A stretch of DNA of 64,000 bases from a virus: the IMG/VR virus record IMGVR_UViG_3300042691_026747, positions 1-64,000 of that record; one strand, 5' to 3'. Positions 1-9,157 of the stretch are shown one piece after another. Numbering within the stretch: position 1 is the first letter of the stretch; every line of letters begins with the position of its first letter. Under the pieces are notes generated by a model that saw nothing but the letters and a program-made list of their open reading frames with translations, had not been told where the DNA came from and searched no databases. The position numbers were made by a program, and so were the translations under genes.

Positions 1-236
1 TCAGCCCATCTTTGTGCTGTTAAAAAACTAACAGGTACTTTTTCACCATCAATTACAATACCCAACTCATTATCGACCCATTCAACAAACCCTTTATCCA
101 AATCGGCGTGGTCAACACCTCTGGGTAAATTGGTTTTGTTTTTATCCAAATAATCATTAATATAAGCTTTTGGGCCACCTTGTGGATCCAATTGTTTAAT
201 ATTTATATCTTTTTTAAATTTTTTTGGTAGTGACAT
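1..236 (-). CDS. Partial conserved phage protein (N-terminal 78 residues)
   Basis: The reading frame starts at an ATG three bases after the stop of the upstream gene and runs off the left edge of the window. The visible part is hydrophilic (starts MSLPKKFKKD) and ends in a segment like VPVSFLTAQRWA. No family could be assigned from this fragment. Its tight coupling to a probable neck protein suggests a virion structural gene in the same late operon. The start is reliable because nothing upstream in frame is available and the intergenic gap is minimal. Role inferred from context only. Confidence 0.6.
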   Translation of the reverse strand, partial: MSLPKKFKKDINIKQLDPQGGPKAYINDYLDKNKTNLPRGVDHADLDKGFVEWVDNELGIVIDGEKVPVSFLTAQRWA

Positions 237-239
237 ATA

Positions 240-758
240 TTAATAATTTGGTAAAAATTCGTTCATATCTGCGTTTGTGCAAGTTATTGTTCTATAATAA
301 CCTTTGTATCCTAATCTTGTGTGAGCATTATCTGAATATATCTTACCATCATTAGTCACTGTGAAGTACTTAATATTGTCTTCACGGTCTGAATAACCTA
401 TATAATCACCATAATTTATATCACAATTTAACTCATCCAATTGCTCTTGAAAAATGGTAAAGATTAATTGACCGTAATCCATATATCTATTCATACCACC
501 AGAATAAGATTTATTTTGAGCCTCTTCTAATTTTAATTTAACTCTAAGTTCTTTAGGTGCCTTGAATTTAATTTCATTTGCTTTAGCCTCACCATAAACA
601 TCATCAACAAGTGTATCTTTTCTATCTACTTGAAATAAAACGACCACGAGATTTAGATCTCCTTCGAGATATTCACGGGCCATTTCATTTTCGATAGAAA
701 AATCTATCTCATCGTAAAACTTGCCCATTCTATTTACAGGAAATCTTTTCTTACTCAT
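240..758 (-). CDS. Probable neck protein, gp14-like
   Basis: 172 residues. The middle carries a pattern close to the T4 gp14 neck protein: VYGEA, then a charged IKFKAP segment, an extended beta segment, and a GDYIGY turn before IKYFTV. In T4 gp14 the corresponding elements are FGED, FKxAxKIPVYL and GDLIYFP. In T4, gp14 closes the head with gp13 before the tail joins. The gene is first in a leftward unit and has a TATTTATT box 16 bases upstream of its start. It lies back to back with the helicase gene, two genes from a gp13-like gene. Assignment is by recalled motif pattern, so it is moderate. Confidence 0.45.
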   Translation of the reverse strand: MSKKRFPVNRMGKFYDEIDFSIENEMAREYLEGDLNLVVVLFQVDRKDTLVDDVYGEAKANEIKFKAPKELRVKLKLEEAQNKSYSGGMNRYMDYGQLIFTIFQEQLDELNCDINYGDYIGYSDREDNIKYFTVTNDGKIYSDNAHTRLGYKGYYRTITCTNADMNEFLPNY

Positions 759-774
759 AGCACACTTTTATTTC

Positions 775-782
775 AATAAATA
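775..782 (-). promoter_or_regulatory. Candidate late promoter for the leftward neck operon
   Basis: On the minus strand the bases read TATTTATT, 16 bases before the start codon at 758. It belongs to the TATTTATA-type boxes found before many virion genes here. In a sequence this AT-rich a single eight-base match is weak evidence alone. Confidence 0.4.
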
Positions 783-826
783 TTTACTAAATATGTATTT
801 TCTTTATTTTCCACAGTTGATTATTA

Positions 827-834
827 TATTTATT
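827..834 (+). promoter_or_regulatory. Candidate promoter before the SNF2 helicase
   Basis: TATTTATT lies 7 bases before the helicase start codon. If transcription starts about six bases after the box, as in T4 late promoters, the message would be almost leaderless. No host-type promoter was recognised here. Weak evidence. Confidence 0.3.
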
Positions 835-841
835 TTTCATT

Positions 842-2671
842 ATGGTAGATTTAACCAAATTAAAGAGTAAAACCACATTAGAGAAGATAAAAAATTATCA
901 AGGTGGTAATGATCACATTTTAAAAATGAAAAAGAAATTAGAGGTGGAAGGCTTTTATATTTTAACCCCATCTCAAATATCTTACGTGGAGGAAAATATT
1001 GGTACAGAACCGACCAAGGTTGATAAGGTGGTTGAAATAACTTCTTATTTAGGTGAACAATTAAAAGAAAAATATAATCTAAAAAATATACCTGAAAAAG
1101 TTTTTGTACAATCAGTTTTAGCTGAAAACGAAAAGTCATATCACGTAAGAGGTTTATTATATAAAAATCAAAAAGAACCTATTTTATTTCATATACCAAA
1201 AACACAGTTATTAACAGATATGTTTTATGAACCTTATGAGGATTTAGAAGTTGATTTCGATTCCGTTAATAAAATAAATAAAAAAGGTAGGTCATTATTT
1301 AAACACCAAGAACAGGCTGTAAAGTTTTTACTAAAGAGAAAAAAATGTATTCTTTCTGACGATATGGGTCTTGGTAAGACCAAATCGGCTATATCGGCAG
1401 CTTTATTATCAGGTGCAGAAAAAATATTGGTTATATGTCCTGCCAATGCTAAGATAAATTGGTTTCGTGAAATCACAGAATATATTGATGAGGAATATGT
1501 AACAATTGTTAAATCAGGTTTTTGGCAACCCAAATTCTTTACCATTATTAATTATGATATATTAAATAGGTTTCATGAAATTGAAGATAAACGTAAAAAG
1601 GAAGAACCTAAAAGTTATATTAACGAAGAAAAGTTTGATTTAATTATTGTTGATGAGGCTCACATGATTAAAAATAAATCTTCTATAAGGGGTAAAATTG
1701 TTTCACAAATATCTGAGACCGTAGAAAATGTTTGGTTATTAACTGGCACACCAATAGCTAACAGACCCATGGATTATTATAATCTTTTAAAAGTTTGTGA
1801 AGTCCCCGTAGTTAGTAATTTTCAACACTTTGCTTATAGATATTGTGCCGCTAAATCATTTAACAAAAAGTTAAAATCAGGTAAGGTTAAAAGAATTTGG
1901 TTAACAGACGGTGCCTCTAACTTAGAAGAATTACACCAAAAGACTAAAAACTATATTATTAGAAGAAGAAAAGAGGATCATTTGGATTTACCACCTAAGA
2001 TTATATCACCTTTTTATTTAGATTTGGATAATAAAAAAGGTTATAAAGAGGCGTTTGATGATTATTTGTTTTGGTTAGAATTGGAAGGTAAAAAGTTGGG
2101 TGCTGGTAGACAAATGGTCGAAATGGTTGTTTTACGAAAATTTATTTCACAAGAAAAAGTACCAATGACATTAGATATGATTAATAATTTCTTGGAACAG
2201 TCTGAGAATAAAAAAATCATAGTATTCACGGTATTCACTGAATCTTTAAAATCCATGAAAAAAGAATTAGGTGATTTAGCAGTTTGTCACAATGGTGAAA
2301 TGTCAGATAAAGAAAAACAAAAATCTATAGATGAATTTCAAAACAACCCTAATGTTAGGGTATTCATTGGTAATATTATTTCGGCTGGTTCTGCAATTAC
2401 ATTAACTGCTGCAGATACAACCATCATGCATGATTTGGATTTTGTTCCGTCCAATCACCAACAAGCTGAAGATAGGGCATACCGCATCGGCCAAGACAAA
2501 ACTGTTAACATTTACTACCCAATTTTCTCTGACACAATAGAAGAAAGAATATACGAAACCCTTCAAAAGAAAAAAGAAATTATATCCACTGTAATGGGTG
2601 AAGAAAACCAATCTGTTGATATAATGACAGATTTAGTTGAAACTTTAATTAAAAAACAAAATACACGTTAA
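842..2671 (+). CDS. SNF2-family DEAD/H-box helicase/translocase
   Basis: 609 residues, a two-lobe superfamily 2 ATPase. The Walker A motif DDMGLGKTKSA lies near residue 172. The DEAH box is near 270, LLTGTP (motif III) near 300, and motif VI (QAEDRAYRIGQ) near 545. The MGLGKT and RxxRxGQ signatures are characteristic of SNF2/SMARCAL1-type remodellers rather than of T4 UvsW. Phage members probably remodel forks or recombination intermediates. The first about 150 residues hold no recognised domain. The gene sits alone between two structural genes and is divergent from the neck gene to its left. Enzyme class is firm; role is inferred. Confidence 0.9.
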   Translation: MVDLTKLKSKTTLEKIKNYQGGNDHILKMKKKLEVEGFYILTPSQISYVEENIGTEPTKVDKVVEITSYLGEQLKEKYNLKNIPEKVFVQSVLAENEKSYHVRGLLYKNQKEPILFHIPKTQLLTDMFYEPYEDLEVDFDSVNKINKKGRSLFKHQEQAVKFLLKRKKCILSDDMGLGKTKSAISAALLSGAEKILVICPANAKINWFREITEYIDEEYVTIVKSGFWQPKFFTIINYDILNRFHEIEDKRKKEEPKSYINEEKFDLIIVDEAHMIKNKSSIRGKIVSQISETVENVWLLTGTPIANRPMDYYNLLKVCEVPVVSNFQHFAYRYCAAKSFNKKLKSGKVKRIWLTDGASNLEELHQKTKNYIIRRRKEDHLDLPPKIISPFYLDLDNKKGYKEAFDDYLFWLELEGKKLGAGRQMVEMVVLRKFISQEKVPMTLDMINNFLEQSENKKIIVFTVFTESLKSMKKELGDLAVCHNGEMSDKEKQKSIDEFQNNPNVRVFIGNIISAGSAITLTAADTTIMHDLDFVPSNHQQAEDRAYRIGQDKTVNIYYPIFSDTIEERIYETLQKKKEIISTVMGEENQSVDIMTDLVETLIKKQNTR

Positions 2672-2683
2672 CATTATAAAGTT

Positions 2684-2709
2684 GTGGATATTTATGAAAT
2701 AAAGTCCAC
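2684..2709 (+). promoter_or_regulatory. Late promoter inside a start-codon hairpin (gp13-like gene)
   Basis: The box TATTTATG (2689-2696) ends 13 bases before the ATG at 2710. It sits inside an inverted repeat: GTGGA (2684-2688) pairs with TCCAC (2705-2709), and inner TTTAT (2691-2695) pairs with ATAAA (2699-2703) around a GAA loop. The right arm abuts the start codon. RNA reading through from the helicase gene would fold here, whereas RNA started at the box would lack the left arm. Confidence 0.55.
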
Positions 2710-3855
2710 ATGTCACTTATAATAGAAAATGCTGAAAAACAGAAATTATTCAGACAGGTCAGACACAGATTGGGTGCTCCACTTAGAAAAATTGAGTTGG
2801 ATGATGAACAAATGTGTACTTTATTGGAAATTGCTATAGAGGACCACTCTTCATTTGTTAATGAATGGTTAATTGAAACTCAATGGTCGTCATTAGACGG
2901 TATTAATTTAAGTACGGCAGATTTAAGTAAAGCTTTAACAACAAGAAGTTTAAACTATGAGGATTCCTTTACTTATGCCTATTCAAAAATTGTGGGTTTA
3001 CAGGCAAGAGGTCCTTGGGAATTAAAACAAGATTACGTCGTTTTAGAAAATGGTAGACAAGTTTATCAAATACCTGCGGGTAGGGAAATAAACGAAGTAT
3101 TATATTTCCAACCACCCACAGTTGATTATGCGTTATACTCAAACTATGGTTTTGGTGATTACGGTTTTGGTGGTGGTGTTGCTCAATTACCGTATGGTGC
3201 TGCAGGTGGTGGGTTTGGTTATGGTGGATTTTATTTGGCACCAGCATACGATATTGTATTAAGAAATGCTGATTATAATTTAAAACAAAGAATTGTCAGT
3301 TCTCAATTAACTTATTGGGTGACTGGAGGACCAAACGGAACTAAATTATTACATTTATCACCACCCCCAGGTAGTAGATTATCTTTTGGTGGTGCTGGAT
3401 TTGCTGGAGGTCAAAAAATAAATGTAGGTGGTAGTAAAGTTTGGTATTGGTATTATGAAACAACCTCTGATGAAGAAAGACAAAGATGTCTTAATGCTAA
3501 CAAAGATATTGTTAAATTACCTTCAGATGTTCCTGTAGATGTTGTTAACTATACAGAACTTAATTCACCATCCAAACAATGGGTTAGGGATTGGTTTACC
3601 GCTTTATGTAAAGAAACCCTAGGACGTGTTAGAGGTAAATTTGGTGGTGCTTTAGGTGTTACAGATGCTGAAGTCACCATGGATTATGAATCCTTATTAA
3701 GTGAGGCTAAAGAAGATAGAACCGTTTTAACGGAAAGATTAACAGAAAGATTAGAAAGACTACGTCCTGAAAATATGTTAACACGTAAGGCAACTGAAGC
3801 TGAACAATTAAATAAAGCATTACAATACAGACCTTTAGGTATTACAGTAATATAA
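2710..3855 (+). CDS. Probable neck / head-completion protein, gp13-like
   Basis: 381 residues. The N-terminus (residues 16-50) has the pattern LGAP, IELDDEQ, then a helix LLEIAIEDHSSFVNEW. The C-terminal third has WVRDWFTALCKETLGRVRGK, followed by a helical charged region. This order resembles the T4 gp13 neck protein, where a Trp/Tyr-rich 'AL-K-GxxxxKF' helix precedes a helical tail. A Gly/Tyr-rich low-complexity stretch near residues 140-180 is unusual for gp13 and may be an insertion. The gene overlaps the next by one base (TAATG). Virion role is likely; the exact homology needs profile comparison. Confidence 0.5.
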   Translation: MSLIIENAEKQKLFRQVRHRLGAPLRKIELDDEQMCTLLEIAIEDHSSFVNEWLIETQWSSLDGINLSTADLSKALTTRSLNYEDSFTYAYSKIVGLQARGPWELKQDYVVLENGRQVYQIPAGREINEVLYFQPPTVDYALYSNYGFGDYGFGGGVAQLPYGAAGGGFGYGGFYLAPAYDIVLRNADYNLKQRIVSSQLTYWVTGGPNGTKLLHLSPPPGSRLSFGGAGFAGGQKINVGGSKVWYWYYETTSDEERQRCLNANKDIVKLPSDVPVDVVNYTELNSPSKQWVRDWFTALCKETLGRVRGKFGGALGVTDAEVTMDYESLLSEAKEDRTVLTERLTERLERLRPENMLTRKATEAEQLNKALQYRPLGITVI

Positions 3856-6800
3856 TGGGTAATTTTTTTACACGTCCAAATTTTGAGGATCGTCAATTGG
3901 TACAATATAGTGGTACCAGTATTACATTATCAGGTGAAACCAATATTTATCCAACTGGGTTATTAAGAATACAAAAAAATCCAGTACCTGGTTATGTTGC
4001 CACAGCTGCAGGTTGGGATGGTGAAGTTGTTTGGGGTCCAGTTAGTGGATTAACTTGGAATTTAAGTGCTAGTTGTAATAGTATAATAAACGTAACGCAA
4101 TTAGTTGCGTGTACAGACTCTGGTAGTACAATACAAATCACATCGGGTGGTTTAACATTAAATGGTGGTACGGTACAATTTTTGGATTCACTTTCAGCGG
4201 GTACAGTTAATGATTATGTATTGGTAATTGATGGTAGTGGGTATGTTAAAAGTGTACCACAATCATCTATCACACCTATTTTTACAGGTGGTACTGGTTC
4301 GTGTATTGTTGATTTATACGTAACAAATATTCACGGGTGTTCACCAATTAATATCCAACCAACATCATCAGATAATGTTTATATGGTTATGGGTGGTGGT
4401 AATGTAATGGTTGGTGGTACTAACCCACAAACAAAATTTCATATTAGTGGTAGTACAATGTTCAACACTGATATCATATATCAATATGAAAATGACGGTA
4501 CCACAACAGCACCCACAGTAGTTTCTGGTTTTAAAGGGAATTATATAAGTATGGATTATGGTACTGTAGGTACACAAGCTGTGGGTTATGCTGCAATAAA
4601 TACTAGTAGTTCAGCCACATCCGTAGTTGCTTTATATAACAATTCATCCGCATTTGCTCAACTTTTTGTTGCAGGTTCTAATCAGATTAAAGTTAACCCA
4701 GGACCTGTGGGGCCCAATTTTTATAGAAATAAAGTAGTATTAAGAACCGGACCAAGTGGTAGTACTGCTGGTATGGTTATTAATCCTGGTTCAGCCGATC
4801 CGTCAGCAACTTTATGGTTTGAAATTGATGGTGCCGCTAATATGATATTAAAGGGTGATGGTGCATCGGGAAGTGGTAATGGGTTTTTGGGTTTAAAATT
4901 AAATCCAGATGGAACAGAAATGCCAACCGCTAATTTACAAATTGGTGGTACCGGAACTACAGGTTCTTTTAAATTCATCGATGGAAATCAACAATCAGGA
5001 TATGTATTAACTTCAGATTCTGGGGGTACGGCAACTTGGCAAGCACCAACTGGTGCTTCCGTTGTACCTTCACCATATATATTTGGATCACCGACATTAT
5101 CTATTATACCTTTATCTGGTAATAACACAACTTTATCAGAAGGTAGTATAATATTAGGTGGCACTGGTAACACAATAAGTGATGATAGTTCCCCACTATC
5201 AACAATTGTTAATGGTTTTTTTAATGATATATACGATTCCGATTATTCATTAATAAATGGTGGTTTGATTAACGTAATATCTGGACAATCTTACAATGTT
5301 ATAACTAATGGTAGACAAAATAAAATTATATCTAGATCCACACTCACAAATCTTTCAGGTTGGAAAACAATTACTAACGGTCTACAAAACACAATTAATA
5401 TAATATCTGGTGAAACTGGACATGAAACCATAATAAATGGTAGACAAAACAATATATTAGGGACATCAACAAAATACTCAACAATAATAAACGGTGACAA
5501 AAACGTTATTAGTGGATCTTCAAGTGGTAACAAACACAATATAATATTAAACGGTGAAACCAACTCAATAAATGAAGGTAATTTTAACTTTATTACCGGT
5601 CAAAATAACAGATTAAATGAAAGTGGTCTTTCTGCAGCTTTTGGTGAATCGAATTTTATAAACAATAGTGACTATAGTTTTATATTTGGTTTTAACAATA
5701 AAATATTAGACGCCAATAATGGTGTTGGGAATTCGAGGATTATATTAGGATCCAATTCATTAATTAGTGGTCAAACAAGTAGTGTTGTTATATTAGGTGA
5801 TAACATAACAGGAAACTCATCTAATACCGTTTATGTACCTTATTTAAACATTAAAAATATTGGTACAGGTTCTATTGTTTTTGGTTTAGGATTAGACGCA
5901 AATGGTAATGTTGTATCTGGTAATACTGGTGGTAGTGGGGCCTTTACTGGTAACACTTCAGCTAGTTGTATTACGGATTTATGGGTTACAAATATTCATG
6001 GGTGTTCACCTATAACTATATGGGATCAGTTACAATATAATGGTAGCACAGCATCTACACAATATAGTACAGCTTTTGGTTTAAATACCTTATCTAGTGG
6101 AAATGGTAGTCATTCTCAAGGTTACCAAACAATAGCTAGTGGTGATTATTCACATGCAAGTGGTAGTGGTTCTACCGCTAGTGGTATTTATTCATTTGTA
6201 CACGGTAACAATTCTATAGCCAGTGGTAATACAACAATTGTTTTAGGTTCAGGAATTATTGGTACTGAAGACAATACAGTTTATGTTAATAAATTAAATG
6301 TTAAAAATATTGGTACAGGTCCTACTATTTTTAGTTTAGGATTAGACACAAATGGTAATGTTGTATCTGGTAGTACAGTAGATAATGACGGTAGTAGAAA
6401 TGTTTATTATGTCCCTAGTGGGGAAACATTTAATATTCCATTTGGAAAACAGGCTTTAGTTGTTGGTGATTTATTAGTAGATGGTGAAATAACAAATTCA
6501 GGTCAACTAGTGTTTGTTAATGGTTCTATTATATTATCGGGTGGAACTTATACTGATAATGGTGGTGATTTAATAAATTATGAATTTGAAGATGGTTCGG
6601 GAAATTCTTTATTAAATATAGCTAGTTTACAAGGTGTTAATTTTACGGGTATAAACACTGGTGATACTATTGTTTGGAATGGTACTAATTTTGTACCACA
6701 AGTATATTCACAGGCTACACCTTTTACTGGTAACACTTCAGCTAGTTGTATTACAGATTTATGGGTTAGTAACATTTATGGTTGTAACAATAATTTAAAC

Positions 6801-7169
6801 ATTACTGGTGACACATATATTGCTGGTACGTTATATGCGACATCAAAATCATTCGCAATACCACACCCAACTGAAAAAGGTAAACAATTAATTTATGGTT
6901 CATTAGAAGGTCCTGAAAATGGTGTATACCATAGAGGAAAGTTAGTTGGTTCTAATATAATTAATTTACCTGATTATTGGTCGTCATTAGTTGATGTAGA
7001 CACTATAACAGTTACACTAACACCAAACGGAAGTTATCAAAAACTTTATGTTGCATCAATTTTAGATAATAGTGTTACTGTAGGTTCTGAAGATGATGTA
7101 ACAATAAACTGTTTTTACACAGTGTATGGTGAAAGAAAAGATATAAAAAAATTAGAAACTGAAATATGA
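3855..7169 (+). CDS. Tail fibre with YadA-like head repeats and beta-roll
   Basis: 1104 residues, rich in Gly, Ser, Thr and Asn. About residues 440-650 form degenerate repeats of the type TIINGxxNxI, a beta-roll pattern. Residues about 730-800 carry the ASGxxSxASG periodicity of trimeric autotransporter (YadA/Hep_Hag) heads. The motif SASCITDLWVTNIHGC recurs three times (near residues 145, 700 and 960). The last about 110 residues form a compact domain starting IPHPTEKGKQL with EGPENGVYHRG, seen in marine phage fibres as a C-terminal cap. It is probably a trimeric receptor-binding or whisker-like fibre. It starts one base inside the preceding stop. Confidence 0.75.
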   Translation: MGNFFTRPNFEDRQLVQYSGTSITLSGETNIYPTGLLRIQKNPVPGYVATAAGWDGEVVWGPVSGLTWNLSASCNSIINVTQLVACTDSGSTIQITSGGLTLNGGTVQFLDSLSAGTVNDYVLVIDGSGYVKSVPQSSITPIFTGGTGSCIVDLYVTNIHGCSPINIQPTSSDNVYMVMGGGNVMVGGTNPQTKFHISGSTMFNTDIIYQYENDGTTTAPTVVSGFKGNYISMDYGTVGTQAVGYAAINTSSSATSVVALYNNSSAFAQLFVAGSNQIKVNPGPVGPNFYRNKVVLRTGPSGSTAGMVINPGSADPSATLWFEIDGAANMILKGDGASGSGNGFLGLKLNPDGTEMPTANLQIGGTGTTGSFKFIDGNQQSGYVLTSDSGGTATWQAPTGASVVPSPYIFGSPTLSIIPLSGNNTTLSEGSIILGGTGNTISDDSSPLSTIVNGFFNDIYDSDYSLINGGLINVISGQSYNVITNGRQNKIISRSTLTNLSGWKTITNGLQNTINIISGETGHETIINGRQNNILGTSTKYSTIINGDKNVISGSSSGNKHNIILNGETNSINEGNFNFITGQNNRLNESGLSAAFGESNFINNSDYSFIFGFNNKILDANNGVGNSRIILGSNSLISGQTSSVVILGDNITGNSSNTVYVPYLNIKNIGTGSIVFGLGLDANGNVVSGNTGGSGAFTGNTSASCITDLWVTNIHGCSPITIWDQLQYNGSTASTQYSTAFGLNTLSSGNGSHSQGYQTIASGDYSHASGSGSTASGIYSFVHGNNSIASGNTTIVLGSGIIGTEDNTVYVNKLNVKNIGTGPTIFSLGLDTNGNVVSGSTVDNDGSRNVYYVPSGETFNIPFGKQALVVGDLLVDGEITNSGQLVFVNGSIILSGGTYTDNGGDLINYEFEDGSGNSLLNIASLQGVNFTGINTGDTIVWNGTNFVPQVYSQATPFTGNTSASCITDLWVSNIYGCNNNLNITGDTYIAGTLYATSKSFAIPHPTEKGKQLIYGSLEGPENGVYHRGKLVGSNIINLPDYWSSLVDVDTITVTLTPNGSYQKLYVASILDNSVTVGSEDDVTINCFYTVYGERKDIKKLETEI
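5851..5926 (+). repeat. Direct repeat A, copy 1 (in fibre gene)
   Basis: These bases recur with few changes at 6301-6376, an offset of 450 bases (150 codons). Both copies encode KNIGTG followed by LGLDxNGNVVSG. The repeat is in frame and marks an internal duplication of a fibre module. Confidence 0.85.
5941..6004 (+). repeat. Direct repeat B, copy 1 (in fibre gene)
   Basis: Nearly identical to 6721-6784, offset 780 bases, both in frame and encoding GNTSASCITDLWV. A third, more divergent copy lies near 4300-4352. The two cysteines are kept in all copies. Confidence 0.85.
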
Positions 7170-7180
7170 TAGTTAATTCT

Positions 7181-7219
7181 ATTTTATTTTAAAGAATATT
7201 TATTATAAAACAATAAAAT
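7181..7219 (+). promoter_or_regulatory. Late promoter inside an inverted repeat (second fibre gene)
   Basis: TATTTATT at 7197-7204 ends 13 bases before the ATG at 7218. ATTTTATT (7181-7188) can pair with AATAAAAT (7212-7219), whose last two bases are the A and T of the start codon. Wobble pairs can extend the stem outward. Same plan as at 2684 and 18616. Confidence 0.55.
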
Positions 7220-8687
7220 GGGTAGAGATATTATAATAAAACCAAACAGAAACACCACGGGTGCTGGTTTAGAACCAGTAATATATTTTAGTGGTGAAAC
7301 AAATGCTACCATATCCTTAAAAGTTAATGATGACGGTTCTGTGGTATTTGGTAGTAGTAATGGTGATATTTTAAATATCGGTAACTCTAGTTTATTTGTT
7401 GGTGGTTCTATAAATGGAATACCAAACGATATTAAATTTGTTGTGACAGGAAATTCTGTTTTTTTTGGTTCTGTTTCAGCCACAACTTTTTATTATGGAG
7501 ATGGTTCAAAACTAACAGGTATTAGTTTAACAGGTATCACAGGTTTACAAAGTGCTTTAGATTTAAAAACAGATTTAACACTTTTTAATTCTCATACTGC
7601 AAACACAAGTAATCCTCATCAGACTAGTTTTAGTCAGTTAATCACTACAGCTCACACTCACAGTATCTCTGATATAACAAATTTACAAAATGATTTAGAT
7701 TTAAAAACAGATTTAACACTTTTTACATCTCATACCGCAAATACAAGCAATCCTCACCAAACTAGTTTTTATCAATTAACAAGTACTGCTCACACTCACA
7801 GTATATCAGATATCACGGACTTAAGTACCCAATTAAATTCTAAATTTAGTATATCTGGTGGTACTGTTAATGGTGATGTTTTAGTATTAGGTAATGTAAC
7901 AATTTTAGGTTCGGCAACAACCATTAATACCGCCACTTTAAGTGTTGCTGACAATGTTGTTACACTAAATTCTAATATAACTGGTGGTACACCATTTCCA
8001 GGTCATTCTGGTATTGAAGTTTTACGTGGTTCAGGAACAACAGCAGCTTTATTATGGGAGGAACAAAACTCACAGTGGGAAGCTGGTTTACATGGAACAA
8101 CAAAAAGAATTATACTAAAAGGTGATAGTTTAGCTTTATTAACTTCAGGACATACACACCCCACATCTGAAATTACAGGCTTACAAAGTGCTTTAGATAG
8201 TAAACTTAACACTTCTGGTGGTACTATAAATGGTGATATTTTAGTTACAGGTTCAGTATCGGCAACAACTTATTATGGTAATGGACAATATTTAACAGGT
8301 TTAGTAACTAGTGATTTTTATGTAACAGGTGGTACATTTAGTAGTGGTACTCTAACCCTTAATAGACAGAATGGTTTGGTAATTGTTACCGGTTTTACTT
8401 CTGGTGATACATTTGTTACCGGTTTTACTTACTCTAATAATAACATAATTTTATCACAAAACCAAGGACAAACACCATTGTCTGTTAACATATCAGTAAT
8501 GACAGGTTTAACTGTTACAGGTATTATTTCCGCAACAACTGTTTATGGTGACGCAACAAATATGACGGCGGGTGATCAACCACCGCTTAGTAATAACAAT
8601 AAAATAGCTAATACAAATTATGTTGATTTAGCTGTAGGTACTATATCAGCAACACAAAATTTATTTAATTATTATAATTTCATTTAA
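7218..8687 (+). CDS. Tail fibre protein with His-X-His repeats
   Basis: 489 residues. Residues about 110-200 contain two tandem 46-residue units, each with SNPHQTSF and AHTHSISDI. A further half unit (SGHTHPTSEITGLQSALDSK) lies near residue 310. His-X-His motifs in T4 long-tail-fibre tips bind iron along the trimer axis, and the same is plausible here. The SATTxYGDG modules at residues about 85, 345 and 440 are common shaft elements in phage fibres. The gene has its own late promoter and belongs to the fibre cluster. Receptor specificity cannot be read from the sequence. Confidence 0.75.
   Translation: MGRDIIIKPNRNTTGAGLEPVIYFSGETNATISLKVNDDGSVVFGSSNGDILNIGNSSLFVGGSINGIPNDIKFVVTGNSVFFGSVSATTFYYGDGSKLTGISLTGITGLQSALDLKTDLTLFNSHTANTSNPHQTSFSQLITTAHTHSISDITNLQNDLDLKTDLTLFTSHTANTSNPHQTSFYQLTSTAHTHSISDITDLSTQLNSKFSISGGTVNGDVLVLGNVTILGSATTINTATLSVADNVVTLNSNITGGTPFPGHSGIEVLRGSGTTAALLWEEQNSQWEAGLHGTTKRIILKGDSLALLTSGHTHPTSEITGLQSALDSKLNTSGGTINGDILVTGSVSATTYYGNGQYLTGLVTSDFYVTGGTFSSGTLTLNRQNGLVIVTGFTSGDTFVTGFTYSNNNIILSQNQGQTPLSVNISVMTGLTVTGIISATTVYGDATNMTAGDQPPLSNNNKIANTNYVDLAVGTISATQNLFNYYNFI
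7545..7820 (+). repeat. Tandem 138-base coding repeat, two units
   Basis: Unit 1 is 7545-7682 and unit 2 is 7683-7820, exactly 46 codons each. They encode LQxxLDLKTDLTLF followed by SHTANTSNPHQTSF and the HTH motif. Third-base differences show the copies have diverged under protein-level selection. Confidence 0.9.
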
Positions 8688-8699
8688 AAAATATAAATT

Positions 8700-9137
8700 A
8701 TGCCAAATACATCACCAATATTTATTTTAACCCCAAATAGAGGAATAAATGGGGGAGCCAGAATTACAGGAATTAATACAACAAGAGATTTATCTGTAAC
8801 AACTAACGCAGTAATATTATTATCTGGTGGTACAGATGGTAGTAGAATAGATGCAATCGACTGGGTGCACTCTTCTACAGGTGTAACAGCATCAGTAGCA
8901 ACAATAGGTAGATTGTTTCAGTGTTCTGATACTAATTTTAGTAATCCTAGATTATTAAGAGAAGTTTCATTACCGGCAATAACGCCAAATCAGACTGCAA
9001 CAGTTGGTCAAACACAGACTATGACTTTTACTTCTCCTATAATATTACCAGCGGGTTTTTCACTTGTTGTAACAATAGGTACAGCACAAAGTGCTGGTAA
9101 CTATTATGATGTTATAGCCTATGGTGGTAATTACTAA
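8700..9137 (+). CDS. Small beta-rich structural protein
   Basis: 145 residues with no recognised family. It is rich in Thr, Ile and Gly, with alternating polar and hydrophobic residues and a YGGNY-like C-terminus, consistent with a beta-sandwich decorating or fibre-associated protein. It lies 12 bases after the second fibre gene with an A-rich leader and no Shine-Dalgarno sequence, and is followed closely by two more fibre-cluster genes. Probably a virion component, inferred from position. Confidence 0.6.
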   Translation: MPNTSPIFILTPNRGINGGARITGINTTRDLSVTTNAVILLSGGTDGSRIDAIDWVHSSTGVTASVATIGRLFQCSDTNFSNPRLLREVSLPAITPNQTATVGQTQTMTFTSPIILPAGFSLVVTIGTAQSAGNYYDVIAYGGNY

Positions 9138-9157
9138 CAAAAGTAAAAAAATAAATT

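Noticed and set aside
842-2671. UvsW identity for the SNF2-type helicase
   Set aside because: DDMGLGKT and RAYRIGQ motifs are SNF2/SMARCAL1-like; T4 UvsW lacks them, so only the family name is given.
7545-7820. Tandem repeat considered as a possible CRISPR-like or regulatory array
   Set aside because: The units are exactly 46 codons, in frame within a fibre gene, and differ mainly at third bases, so they are protein repeats.
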